The notes: generated from the letters alone by a model not told the origin. Numbered from the stretch's first letter, positions 9,563 through 20,620 are shown. The stretch is 23,611 nucleotides of DNA from Elysia marginata (GCA_019649035.1 BMAT01003238.1:55649-79259); one strand, 5' to 3'. Numbers and translations: made by a program.

Positions 9563-9681
9563 AGGCTAAGTCATGGTATGCCCTCTAGTCTCTGAGTGGA
9601 AGCCCGTAAATTGTCATTGGGACCCAAGCCCTGAGAGCACCTTTGAAGTGGAATTGGGCTTGTAAAAATACCCTTCTATCA

Positions 9682-9693
9682 ACCTCAAATATA
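9682..9693. repeat. Probable target site duplication, right copy, of the 9436-9681 SINE
   Basis: ACCTCAAATATA, matching 9424-9435 at 10 of 12 positions. Confidence 0.6.
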
Positions 9694-9900
9694 ATGTTTA
9701 CCCTGCATGCAACTTCCTCCAGCGAGCATGCCCAATTTACTCAGTTTATAACCTTGCACCTTATTGCTTATTTCATCTCAGTCGAACAATTTCGGGGCTT
9801 CAAAATTTTTTCTGATGCGTGATAAAAACCTTCCAATTCCGTCTTCCCTCTTTCCTCTATCCCTCTGTCTGTCTTGTTGTCTGTTTCTCTACCTCTCTTG

Positions 9901-9970
9901 TCGTTGTTGTTGTTGTTGGTGGTGGTGGTGATGTTGTTGTTCTTCTTCTTTTCCTCCTCCTTCTTCCTCT

Positions 9971-10002
<32 letters not shown>

Positions 10003-10004
10003 TT
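9901..10004. repeat. (GTT)n/(GGT)n grading into (CTT)n microsatellite, left of gap
   Basis: Starts with GTT and GGT repeats, then becomes a CTT/CCT pyrimidine array that runs straight into the assembly gap. Confidence 0.95.
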
Positions 10005-10318
10005 NNNNNNNNNNNNNNNNNNNNNNNNNNNNNNNNNNNNNNNNNNNNNNNNNNNNNNNNNNNNNNNNNNNNNNNNNNNNNNNNNNNNNNNNNNNNNNNN
10101 NNNNNNNNNNNNNNNNNNNNNNNNNNNNNNNNNNNNNNNNNNNNNNNNNNNNNNNNNNNNNNNNNNNNNNNNNNNNNNNNNNNNNNNNNNNNNNNNNNNN
10201 NNNNNNNNNNNNNNNNNNNNNNNNNNNNNNNNNNNNNNNNNNNNNNNNNNNNNNNNNNNNNNNNNNNNNNNNNNNNNNNNNNNNNNNNNNNNNNNNNNNN
10301 NNNNNNNNNNNNNNNNNN
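10005..10318. other. Assembly gap of 314 N
   Basis: Unknown bases flanked on both sides by CTT repeats, so the missing sequence is most simply more of the same array. Long open frames reported across the N run have no meaning. Confidence 0.98.
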
Positions 10319-10357
10319 CTTCTTCTTCTTCTTCTTCTTCTTCTTCTTCTTCTCCTT
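10319..10357. repeat. (CTT)n microsatellite, right of gap
   Basis: A pure CTT array continuing from the gap and ending in CTCCTTCC. It is the right flank of the array seen at 9947-10004. Confidence 0.95.
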
Positions 10358-13134
10358 CCATTTGTTGTCTTGCCGCCGGGTTTTCCCTGATTCGTGATAG
10401 GACATTTTAAGCTTGAGTTAACAATAATTATATTTAAAAACAACTATCATTTGAACCATCTTGGAACCACTCCCCCATTATGCTGTTCAATACTTTTTGC
10501 GTCCTGATAATTTACATTATGTACTTGCTCAATTTGTTTGATCAACTGGCTAACTTATGTAAGTTTCTCTTTCTACCCCCTCATTCTTAGATGCCCCTGT
10601 TTCTATCTCATTACACTGTCTCTGTCTTCATCAAGGTAAATCATATATTTATGATATAGAAAAATTCTAAAATCGAATACTTTGCACCAATGGAGACATT
10701 AGGTTTTAAAAAAATACTGAAAATCGTGCGGGATACAGCGGTGGCTCATCAAAATTAGAATACACAACACTTTGAAGCTGAAACGTGTGCATAGCCTCGT
10801 TACACACCAAAGATAAATTAACACCAAACTGTGGTACTCATATCAAATTCGTCAAAAGCCGAAGTCTGAATCTCATTCATAGATAATACATTCAGTGTCA
10901 GGGGGTATGAAAATATCCTTTTCAAAATAAATGTGTGAATAAGCAACCTAGTGAAAAGTCGTGTGTTTCAGGATTGGCTACTTTTCCCATGCAAATTAGA
11001 CCATCTTGCTTTTCTATTTATCTATAGTAAGTATTTGTTTATCTGCACTATATAAATCAGCTTTTTTTGTAATTTAACACGTTACTCCATGAATTAATTG
11101 TTTACCGTCTCAGTATGTTATCCTCACGTTAAAAAAAAGATTTTTTAGCGTTGTTTAGTTTACTTAAGTGGTCCTCAATCAAGTTTATTACTATAGAAAA
11201 TACTTTTACAAATAGGCCTACATTTTTTATTGCTTTTTACTGACAAACGTGAGATTCCTGTCATGTGCTCAATTAAGTCGTGTTTTTCGCTGGAATTTCT
11301 TCTATCTCACACCTGGAACTTTGCCGGAAAAAAAATCAACCAATCACGTGACTTTATTACATTGATTTTTTGGATAAACTTTCGATCGAAAGATAAAATC
11401 GTTTATAGAGTTGTTTTCAGCTGTTTGTAGGGAGTTCTACTACCACTGGAGTTTATCAAAATTACTTTCTATATCAGCAAAAACCATAAACTTTAACTTT
11501 CTGCGCTTATAAAAACATTCTTCCCAGTTGATGCATAGTAGGAAAGTGAAAAAGTTTATCTATTAACTTGAACTTTAATACTATTAATTTGAAAGTTTTA
11601 AATGATACAGAATTTAAAAGAAAAGCATTTTACGTTCCAGCAGGCTAAGTCATAATCTCCGGATCTAGTCCGGGTACCTGAAATAAAAAAAAAAGTTGAA
11701 GCACTTATTTAGTATTTCATTTTTGGGCTAACGCTGAGCGCAGTTCATTTGTTGTACTATATTTGTAAAAAAAAAAAAAGATTTAAATATAAGGTAGAAG
11801 GAAACATCATATTTTTCTAACAATAGTGGTGAACATGGAACATCAGCAATGACATCAGTATAAATCGAACATGTAGGCTTTATTATCAGTTTACTGTCGT
11901 GCATACGTCTTAGTGTTTTGTTTAATGCAATTCAATTCATTTCATGTTATCAGATCATAATATTAACTGTTGGAAACAGCATCAAATGCTTCGATTAAAT
12001 TACGTGGGCCCAGGAAGTAGAGGGCTTCTTTTCTTTCTCTCGATTGAAAAACTGTTTGCGGAAATCCAAAATGTCAATCTTGAGGTAGTTTTAATCACTT
12101 CTAATTTTTCCTTTTTTTTAAATCAACTTAAAAGTTTTCAGCTGTTTCAGATTTTCTGATGGTTTTGCAAATGTTTTCCTGCATCCATAAAACAACGTGC
12201 AATACATTTTGGCAGTCAGCAGAGTAAACCTCTGTTTCAAAAAGAAGAAGGTTAAAAAAAAGGCTCCGTTATAGATTTTAAATACATTTTAAATTGAACA
12301 TGTCTGAAGGTTTTAAGAAACTCGGGGGGAAAACAGAGGTAAATAGCGTGCTATGTAATTAGTCAAGATAAACTCTTCTGCAATATAATGCTGTTTTTGT
12401 GTTTATTTGTTTATTTGTTGAGTGAAACAAACCCCGCAGCAAAACTGCTGACACGTGTTTGTGGTTGAGGTTTTTTTTTTATTAATGTTTTAGAAACAAA
12501 ATTTAGAGAAATATGTTCGCCTTGTCTAGACAGAAGAGCCTTCGTTTTAAATCACTTGTCCTGATAATGATGGGGTTTTCCAGCACTTCGAGTCACGTAA
12601 AATACAACAAAACGAAAAGGTAAACTAAAAAATACAAACACAAAAACTACAGCACAGGTTTAACATCGATGCTTACTTTTTATTTTCAAGAAGAATGCCG
12701 AACGCTAAATTTTGAGCGAAATCATGCAATATTGGCGTTTGGCAATAGAGGCTGGGGGTATGGGGTATGTAGTAGATAACGTTTTATGTTAGATCGAGCG
12801 ATTCTTTGTTTCCTTTTCCTGAGATTCCATACTTCTCTTAGCTGTAGGTAAAAATCTCCCTGTTAGTTGATAAATTGATATCAGCAATGTTAAGTGTACA
12901 TCAGTAGAACTGAGTATCAAACGATTTACAAAAAAAAAAAAATGTGATTAGCACTCAGAAATTGAATTTCTTTTCGGCACAAGAAAAAAATATCACAAGA
13001 TAGAAAATTTATAGGGAAGGAAAATCAATATAAAATCTTAATAGAAATATTTTGAAAATTGGGAGAAAGTTTGCAGGAAAGTAACGAACAGGTGGGTCTA
13101 GAACTAGAACTATATAAATTGTATATCGCAGCTA
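10358..13134. other. Unassigned AT-rich sequence
   Basis: No recognisable gene or RNA. Short poly(A) and poly(T) runs occur (for example about 11767-11779 and 12470-12480), and there is a brief TTTG/TTTA run near 12395-12418. Short open frames (11230-11430, 11944-12159) are rich in Phe, Leu and Ile, as expected of AT-rich non-coding DNA. Confidence 0.55.
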
Positions 13135-13355
13135 GTTCAAGAGATATGGATGTTCAAGAGATATGGATGTTCAAGAGATATGGATAATCAACAGATTTGG
13201 ATGTTCAAGAGATTTGGATAATCAACAGATTTGGATGTTCAAGAGATTTGGATAATCAATAGATTTGGATAATCAAGATATTTGGATAATCAAGAGAGTT
13301 GAATGTCCAAGAGATTTGGATGTTTAATAGATTTGGATGTTCAAGAAATTTGGAT
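13135..13355. repeat. 17-bp minisatellite, 13 copies without indels
   Basis: Thirteen consecutive 17-bp units fill exactly 221 bases. Two main subtypes occur, GTTCAAGAGATTTGGAT and AATCAACAGATTTGGAT. Units 1-3 are identical to each other (GTTCAAGAGATATGGAT); units 4-8 alternate between the AATCAA and GTTCAA types; units 9-13 are more diverged. Because 17 is not a multiple of three, the minus-strand open frame across it (13256-13450) is a repeat artefact. Confidence 0.95.
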
Positions 13356-14160
13356 GTTGCATTGAAGGTTGGGTTGTATTTTAAAGAACGCATTTTCTGA
13401 ACTTCCAGTTTTGAAAACTGCTTAAAATCATTTAAGTTCTTTGGATTCACTACATCGCCACGGGATAAATAATAAAGACACTGACGATGAACGATGAAAG
13501 AAATTTTATGACTTGCTGGAGTACAACAGTGAATTAAATTTAAAAAAAAGAAGGAGAATTAAGTGTAGGTGGTGCCTGAGAGAAATACAATGGTTAAAAA
13601 CTTGCATTCCTGGTCTACCGTTTTCTTTCAAGAAATTGATGGTGGTCTGGTGGAAACGTTTTTGATGTTTCATTTATGACATACTGTGGTGTATCCTTGA
13701 TATACTTGAAGTCAGTTTATGTTTAGGGTGGGATTTCCTACAAAAGAGAAAATACTGGGTGATAGAACATCTGTCTGTTTATTAAGCTATAACGTTAGAT
13801 TTATGTCAGATTATATGATCTTCGCCACTTGTTGTCAGATGTAAAATCTGTGCGCTTCCTACGCAGGACCTTTCAACATGACTTCGTTTTAAAGCTATGG
13901 TGTTGGCTTAATGTGAGGCACAATGGTGGCTGGATCTAATGTATGTACACATGGATATTAAAATGAAAAATTTCACACAATTTTCCTCGATCCGAGCGGC
14001 TATCTATTCAAATGGATTATTTCATTAATATAGGCCTACGCCTTTTTATAATGATCTTCATCATAATCGTTCGTTTTCAAATTTAATTTGTGCCTAAAGG
14101 TACCTATCCATATATTAACCACACAATCTTTTTATTTATACATCAACTAGTATTTTCAGT
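13356..14160. other. Unassigned AT-rich sequence
   Basis: No recognisable gene, RNA gene or repeat element. Confidence 0.55.
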
Positions 14161-14162
14161 AA

Positions 14163-14188
14163 ATCTATCGATCTATGTATCTATCTAC

Positions 14189-14280
<92 letters not shown>

Positions 14281-14331
14281 TCATCCATCAATCTATCTAT
14301 CTATCTATTCATCCATCTATCTATCTATCTG

Positions 14332-14377
<46 letters not shown>

Positions 14378-14424
14378 CATCTATCTGTCTATCTTTCTGT
14401 CTGTATATCCATCTGCCTATCTAT
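14163..14424. repeat. (TATC)n microsatellite
   Basis: A long tetranucleotide array with a pure block of roughly 23 copies at about 14190-14281. It is followed by blocks broken by CATC, TGTC and TTTC variants. The Tyr-Leu-Ser-Ile repeat proteins predicted across it are artefacts. Confidence 0.97.
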
Positions 14425-15950
14425 ACTCAGCGTTTTCTCATTTCCGTGTAATATTTCTATTCATTTGAACTGTAGATTATGATACACACTCCAGCTTTTT
14501 AATTAGAAAAAAACAAAACAAACATTATTTACGCTGCCTGATGACTCTTTATATGATCAGATGTTCGCCCATGGGATACCTTCCTTTTAAATCTTCCGTT
14601 TACATTATATTCTTCCAAATCATAACCACTCATATTACATCCACGTGCTGCTTGTTACTCATTCGAAATGTAACTCATCCGCAAAGTTAGTCTCACCAAT
14701 CCAGAGATTTCTATCATTTACTGTTCTTTCTTTCATGATTCAGTCTGCACCTCTTGTCAGCGCTCTTTTTCCTTCTACCGTCTTCATCCGTTTTCCTTTT
14801 TTGAGAGTACCATATCCGTAAACTACATGTACATTGTACTTGACGCAAAGCAGCATAGCAGTTTATCATAGAGACCTAGTTTCCCTTGGTTAAAGGCTTC
14901 GGAAACACTTTTTATTGTTAATTCTCGCCGCTATTTCATTCAAAGCCTTGTTTTAAAGGAGTACAGTGGATAACCACTTAACTGATTACTAAATTGCTGA
15001 GTGCTGGAATTTTGTTTTTGATAAACTCCCAACAATGTCTAAGATTGAACTATAAACCGCATATGGTAACATGCAGTTTGGTGAAAGAGAGGTTATTGAG
15101 GTTTTTTGGTGGGAGCTTGGAATGACCCAGAGCATTCCATCCTAAACATAGATCATAGTTATTGGAATAATCTATTCATCATGTTGATCCGCCTGTCTCA
15201 AAAGTTTGGACGTACACTGTGATATAGATTGTGCAAACAGGATAGCATAAAGTGTTGTAAATATACCTTAGTTGGAAAACTTCGAGTTTCGCGATAAAGC
15301 TCAAAGAAATTTACGTGTAAATTAAATGTGAAGTGTAGAGCGTAATGCCTATCGATAGAGCAAAGGAGCATTGGTAGTCTATGACCAATAAGCATTCAGA
15401 CAGTTGGAAAAAATTCCAGTCTTTTTGGTTTTATTTTCTCAATTACAGTTTCTTAGTGTCCTACTTTTTCGGTTTCTGTAGACAGTGTTTTATGAACTAA
15501 GTTTTGTATAAACTGTTTATTTTTTAAATTTTAGCACTTATTACTTAGAAAAAAAAAAACCAATAGAATGCGCTTATCACACTTGAGACTTTAATGAAGC
15601 ATTTGAATACTTTAATGAAATCAACTGCCGATAGTCGATCACTACACTGGCCGATGACTAATTCTTAAAATTAATTTGACCTTTGAAGTCTTTCTGTGTT
15701 GTATTTCAATGTGCGCGACTCATACATAAGCTTATCAAAATATTTTTAACTACCAGTGACGCAATAGGATTTAAAGTCATGATATAAATACTTTGTTGTC
15801 TTAAAAAATTCATTGTCAAACATAAATTATTGAAGTTTGTTCTTGTAAGAGGCGCAATTTCTGTGTTGAGCATATAACGTATTTTCTGTAGATTGAACCT
15901 TTTTTTTTTTAGCATTTTTACAGTAGAGAAACTCGCTAGCTAAATATTAT
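14425..15950. other. Unassigned AT-rich sequence
   Basis: No recognisable gene. The open frames at 15198-15395 and 15706-15915 (both minus) have no domain and no coding-like composition. Confidence 0.55.
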
Positions 15951-15951
15951 T

Positions 15952-15956
15952 TATTC

Positions 15957-15993
<37 letters not shown>

Positions 15994-16000
15994 TCTTGTT
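15952..16000. repeat. (ATTT)n microsatellite
   Basis: About nine copies of ATTT (15960-15995), then TTGTTATTTATT. It continues into the 16-bp array below. Confidence 0.9.
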
Positions 16001-16010
16001 ATTTATTTAT

Positions 16011-16107
16011 CTATTACTTTATTTATCTATTACCCTATAAAACCTATTACTTTATTTATCTATTACTTTATTAATCTACTACTTTACTTATCTATTGCTT
16101 TATTTAT
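16011..16107. repeat. 16-bp tandem repeat, six copies
   Basis: Units begin at 16011, 16027, 16044, 16060, 16076 and 16092 and are based on CTATTACTTTATTTAT. All are 16 bp except the second, which is 17 bp and has the variant CTATTACCCTATAAAAC. The array probably arose from the adjoining ATTT microsatellite. Confidence 0.9.
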
Positions 16108-16140
16108 ACATTTATTTATTCGCTTATTTAATTGTTTATC

Positions 16141-17640
16141 TTCTTATTTATTGATTATTATCATGTCAAGTCAATGTCATGTCATGTCAATGAAAAGGCG
16201 TACTCATCTTTCCAGATTTAAATAGACCGTGTTCCGAGAGGGCCTTGCTGTGTCTGTGTGAAGATACATGTAGTTTACTGTGACATTACGCCTAGCCATT
16301 GCATTCGCATCTTGTTTTAGAGGAAAGATGGAAATTGTTCCTCTGTCAGGTTCACTGTCAGTTCTTATCTTATCAGGTGGTGTCTCAAATTAGATGACCC
16401 GCGCGGATGCCATGTATAAACAACAACAAAAAAACCTATAAAAAGTTTTATGGAAAGCCAAGTGTATAGCAACAAAGATATAGGAATATATCTCTATTTT
16501 CCAAAGTAAATCTAAAATACAGATTATGTTTTAAAAACTTTTTTGAAATAGAGAGGGAGCAACAGGGAGAGAAATCACGTGTATAGCAAAACATAAAATG
16601 AACTGACAAAGCAACCAAATCATAGAATGGTCCTAGATTGCTCTCGTTGTGTTCTCATAGAGAACGGTTTTAAGATCTGACGAAAACAATTTGCTCAGAT
16701 GAGAAACTTAATACTTCCTTGGAGTTGTGATGAATAAAATAATATTTTTAAATGCCAAACTTAAGCCTTGTAAACGTTTCAATATAGAAGGTTTTAAGAA
16801 ATGAAAAAATCAGATTGTTTTAAAAAAAATTGTTTATTGTGTGTGTACGTCTGGATTTCGGCAGAAATATTGGACACAGAGTAGAGTTGCGTCGATTAGG
16901 CGTGTTCTGAATTGATGTTAAAAACAGTGATTAAAAAGCTGTACTGTATTTTTAAATATGAAAACCTTTCAGCTCAAGATTGACTGAATTCTCACTAAAT
17001 CTATGCTTGTATCTCTTCCAATTCGGTTGAGTTAAAAAATTTAGATTGAAACCTTATAAGTATAGATAAGTTTTCCTAACTAAATAGGAAAGGTAAGAAG
17101 GTAATGTACGTTTTAAATGTAATACTAATACTAATAATAATAATAATAAAAATAATAATAATAATGAAAAAATAGATGTGCTAAAAGGACAAAAGATGGA
17201 AAAGTTTCCTTTCCTTGATGCAGGGAAATAAATACACACCCTCACAGCATGCTTAATATGAGACTTATTAGAGAGAGTTATGATTAAGACAACAAAAAAG
17301 CAAAAATGCGATTAAAAAAAAGTAAATAAACACTCGGAAAGTGCACTAAAATACATTTGAATTATAAGCGTCGAATCCGGTGTCTTTTGCATTTCCCTAA
17401 ATTCCAGATACCGAATATGAAAACCGAAAGGTTTTTTTTTTCTTCGGGATGACTTCTCTTTACTTCGCAAGAAGGAAGGTTTAAAACAGCGGTAGAAATT
17501 TCCTTGAAATCCCATTTTTTCCTATTCAACCAACAACGCTCCACCATAAGTTGCTTCCCTGTAGATTTTGCTTCTTCTCAGAGAAAAAGTGCAATCTTGT
17601 TTTTGGTGGTGAGGAACTTATGTGTCTCCACGACTCTGAG
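16141..17640. other. Unassigned AT-rich sequence with a small ATGTC cluster and (AAT)n
   Basis: Contains a short direct-repeat cluster CATGTCAAGTCAATGTCATG (about 16163-16182) and an imperfect (AAT)n at 17121-17165. Otherwise no gene, RNA gene or element was recognised. Confidence 0.55.
17121..17165. repeat. (AAT)n microsatellite, imperfect
   Basis: About fourteen AAT copies broken by ACT and AAA variants. Confidence 0.9.
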
Positions 17641-18640
17641 AGCTTTGCCGGCGAAAGGTTCGTCTCCTGAAAGGGCCACCCAAGCCTGACAGGTCCAAGG
17701 GTAGAGACAGACTATGAGCACTCGCTATCCGTCCAGATTACAGGTTTGGATTGAGGTAACAATCTATCTGGTAGAAAACTTACAGAAACTGCAACAAATA
17801 CACACGAAAGCAACATGTCTGAGAAAGAGCCCTCTTCTGTAGAGCTCATGAGGCGAGCTGGTGAAAGCCCTAGGTAAGTCACTTCGCTGACAACTCTTCT
17901 GACGACCAAAACTAAAACCAGGATATGGACCAGGGACATCAAAACTCTTTACGAGACTGGAAAAAGTGCACACGTAAGAACAGAGACGCATAGTTGCAGC
18001 CTTAAGATACTTGGCCTGTGAGAAACTAAATCGACAGGAACAGGACAGGCAAGACTCTGGAGTGGAGATATCTTCATCTACTCCGAACAGAAATAAGATC
18101 AACCGCATGTGCTTGTGATAGCTTTGGTTTTGGCATCAGAGGCAAGCAAGCTTTTTGTCGTCAGAACCAATTTCACCAAGAACCCTCACGGCTAGATTCA
18201 ACTTAAAGGAAAGTCACCATCCTTTAGCGCTACGCACCTGCAAACGCAGCAGACGCAGAGAAAAAGAGAGACTTTTACAAGCTAATCCAAGCAGGCATGG
18301 ATCAACAATCAAAACGAGACCTAAAGATGATCATGGGAGATTTAAATGCAAAAGTGAGATCAGACAATGCAGACATAGATCTTATCATGGGAACACATGG
18401 CGTTGGAGTGTAAAATAAAAGATTTAGTGTCTGGAGACACCCTGCTTCTACCATACTCTGCAAAGACAAAACGATACAACATCAGCCTCGCAAAAAGTAG
18501 GCAATATTTTTTAAGAAACCTAGCCTCACCAAAAAAGGAGATTATTACTTCACACTGCCCGAATGCAAAGAAATACTCGACCAATGCAGCCAACGCAAGA
18601 CCGAAACGAAACGAAATCACTTGACTAAAGAGTTTGCCTT
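17640..18640 (+). mobile_element. Decayed LINE fragment, 5' (endonuclease) half
   Basis: The region is less AT-rich than its surroundings and carries the endonuclease part of a LINE polyprotein (17905-18413). The sequence before it (about 17640-17900) may be the element's 5' leader, because it keeps the same base composition. No reverse-transcriptase domain follows. I could not place either end and found no target duplication, so the outer coordinates are approximate. The element is related to, but not the same copy as, the minus-strand fragment at 2271-2913. Confidence 0.65.
17905..18413 (+). pseudogene. LINE APE-like (EEP family) endonuclease domain, broken
   Basis: Recognisable blocks occur in the order expected for this LINE endonuclease. 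RIWTRDIKTLYETGK (from 17920) stands where the family has an (I/L)GTWNV-type start; the key Asn is replaced by Asp. Next are SLKILGL then ET, separated by a TGA (18019-18021), and STGTGQARLWSGD. A TAA follows (18094-18096), then IALVLASEASK. After a shift of one base near 18155 comes EPISPRTLTARFNLK, and after a further shift near 18210 VTIL, a TAG (18225-18227) and RYAPANAADAEKK. The block ends with the catalytic-type GDLNAKV (18336-18356) and GTHGVGV, closed by TAA (18411-18413). The family uses this domain to nick target DNA for target-primed reverse transcription. Three internal stops and two frameshifts make it non-functional. Sequence after 18413 cannot be aligned confidently; DLVSGDTLL near 18420-18447 may be the next LINE block. 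Confidence 0.85.
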
Positions 18641-18767
18641 AGAAGCAGCCACATGAAACACTGTGTAGCAAGTCACAAATGTAGGTAAACTTACAGTACT
18701 AGATGATAGATCCGTTTTATTAAAAGCATTAAGCATTTTTATTATAATTACTTGTACAGTTTTAGAA
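18641..18767. other. Short unassigned spacer
   Basis: AT-rich sequence between the LINE remnant and the GATG/GATA repeat. No feature seen. Confidence 0.5.
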
Positions 18768-18875
18768 TGAAGATAGATAGACTCGATCGGTAGGTAAGTA
18801 GATGGATGGATAGATCGATGGATATAATGGGGTGGGTGGAGGGTAGATGGATGGATGAATAGAGAGATAGAGGAC
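18768..18875. repeat. Imperfect GATA/GATG tetranucleotide repeat
   Basis: Interrupted blocks of GATA and GATG, with GGGTGG and GGTAG variants, give an irregular degenerate microsatellite. Confidence 0.85.
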
Positions 18876-20149
18876 AGCCTAGGCTAAAAATTAAATTTTC
18901 GTTTTAGCAATAAGATAAAAAATGGATCGTATGGTCTAAGAGTTTATCAATTGCATGAATTATAAGATTTCTAGTTCTAAAAATTTTGCGCCAAGGAATT
19001 CAATCAGTCCTGAAAATACTCGAATTTCATGATCAAATAGAATGTAAGACTATTCTGAAATAGTAATAATGAGAATGTGATTTCTACTCGAAGCTATATT
19101 GAACATTTACATTGAGCTTTAGGAGCTTTGAAATAGCTTTAGGACTTTCGATCCATAGATCCTCAAGGTGGATGCTATACCAATAGGTCTCCGGTTTGAT
19201 ATAAAAAGAGTTTTGTCAGCGTATTGGTGACTGTATTTCATCCATTTTTGAGTTTTGGCCCTCAGATTGTTTAGCTCTGAAATGTGTAGTTTTGTGAATC
19301 TTTTTTAAAAAAATCTATTGATTGGTTTTTTTTATCTTCCTTTGTTGCTTTGAAAACTCTTTATGTGGACAAATCAATTAAAGTCTTTCGATGTTTCAAA
19401 ACACCAAGCATTGAGAACTGTGAATTGAATATGGCCTCGCTAACAAAGCAACAAGCACGCCATCAATATATAACGGGAAAAATCAAACACACCCTTACCC
19501 TATTAAAAAAAAGAGAAAAAACATTTCACGACCCAACCACAATTACCGCTAACTGCAGGCAGTAGCTCATCGATGCACAGATAGCAATAAATGCCCCCAG
19601 GAGTGTCCAATACATCTTGATTTCATTTATTAACTGAGAAAGCGAAATGAGATTAGACGTGATGAAAGTGATGATTACATTTCCCACTTGCCCACGTTTA
19701 TCTTGCATGGAGACAGCTTTTGACCACCAACATTGTTAAAAACAGGACAGTAGACTACACAATCGGTTAATCTTTCGGCTTTCTTGAAATGAGAATTCAT
19801 CAAGTGGGCGAAGTGTTGAGAGCCGAGCAGATGAATTTGATACAATGTGCACAAACTTTCTCAGAACATAAAGATATTAGCTAAGTGCAGGGGACATTAT
19901 GTTGATTGGCGAAGATGCAACCCGATAAAAGATGCTGTCTTTGTCGGAGTCTGGCGTGCCTTTCTTTATTTCAAACTGCCTATACGTTGGAATTTGAATA
20001 ATTGCCTGTAATGAAGAACTATTTCATCACCCTCTGTGTATGATCCTGGTTTATGTTTTCCACATGTTTATTATAAGACCACCGGTTTAGACGCAGTGTA
20101 TAGCTTTAACACGTTCATTCTCTATAGACTCTCTACTTCCCCTTGCGAG
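18876..20149. other. Unassigned AT-rich sequence
   Basis: Open frames at 19350-19565 (plus) and 19526-19708 (minus) are short and show no domain. No RNA gene or repeat boundary was recognised. Confidence 0.55.
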
Positions 20150-20620
20150 ATGATCTCGATTTGGGAGTTCCGTAGGCATAAAAGAGGGGGCCGTCTCGAG
20201 GCCAGACGATAGGGAAGCCGTAGGTTTGAGAATGTGTTTACAAATTGGCTGTCAGCACATCACAAGAGCCGCGTCGGGCGTGCCTATGAATTAATCACTT
20301 GTGGGCGGTGGTTGCCCGACCCCAGGGGTAACATAGGTTAGCTAGGACTATATCAAGTGGAACGATACCAGCAGTCCTGGTAGTAGTTGTAAAGAGTAGC
20401 GCAGTAACTACTTATCCAGCCGAGTTCAGAAGGTGCGTTGATGGAAAAACCCGATGAGCGCTGCTGAGGGCAAACTAGACTTTCTAAATCTCCTGTATGC
20501 TAACGCTTTGAAAGGGAGGATCGCAGCGATGAGTACGCGATAAGACAGCTCATAACGGGGGCAAACGTGATACGCTGGGAAGATGCATGAAGACGAGCAG
20601 CTATCTAGACGGAACATGGT
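20150..20620. other. GC-richer island of unknown nature
   Basis: By eye the region is close to half G+C, against a clearly AT-rich background. It contains a TATA-like GCATAAAAGAGGGGG (about 20176-20190) and an inverted repeat GTCGGGC (20273-20279) / GCCCGAC (20314-20320). The short minus-strand frame (20426-20617) has no recognised domain. It could be the regulatory end of a degraded LTR element, a repeat fragment or a promoter; nothing decides between these. Confidence 0.4.

Larger units (their letters stand above)
9436..9681 (+). mobile_element. tRNA-derived SINE, plus strand
   Basis: The tRNA-like head starts at about 9436. It contains an A-box-like TAGCTCAGTTGG (9447-9458) and a B-box-like GGTTCGAAAC (9491-9500). 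The T stem and acceptor stem do not pair well, so this is not a functional tRNA gene. The core block at 9526-9562 is shared with the SINE at 365-666. The 3' body has GCCCGTAAATTGTC followed by CCCAAGCCC, echoing AATTGTCCCAAGC in the other SINE. The tail lies near CTTGTAAAAATACCC. The unit is about 246 bp and is bracketed by a 12-bp imperfect duplication. It encodes no protein and would depend on a LINE for mobility. The 3' boundary rests on the duplication. Confidence 0.75.

Noticed and set aside
9768-10443. Six long open frames of 178-197 codons around 10 kb
   Set aside because: They are translated through 314 N and trinucleotide repeats; none has non-repeat coding content.
14090-14482. 130-codon Tyr-Leu-Ser-Ile repeat protein
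   Set aside because: A tetranucleotide TATC array read in frame; the other frames give the same repeat.
14537-14560. CTGATGA, a possible hammerhead ribozyme core (also near 20449 as CCGATGAG)
   Set aside because: No matching GAAA after a plausible stem II, and the second site has the wrong base in the core.
17712-18108. Minus-strand open frames of 76 and 114 codons
   Set aside because: Both lie antisense to the plus-strand LINE endonuclease remnant, which has ordered family motifs; the minus-strand frames have none.
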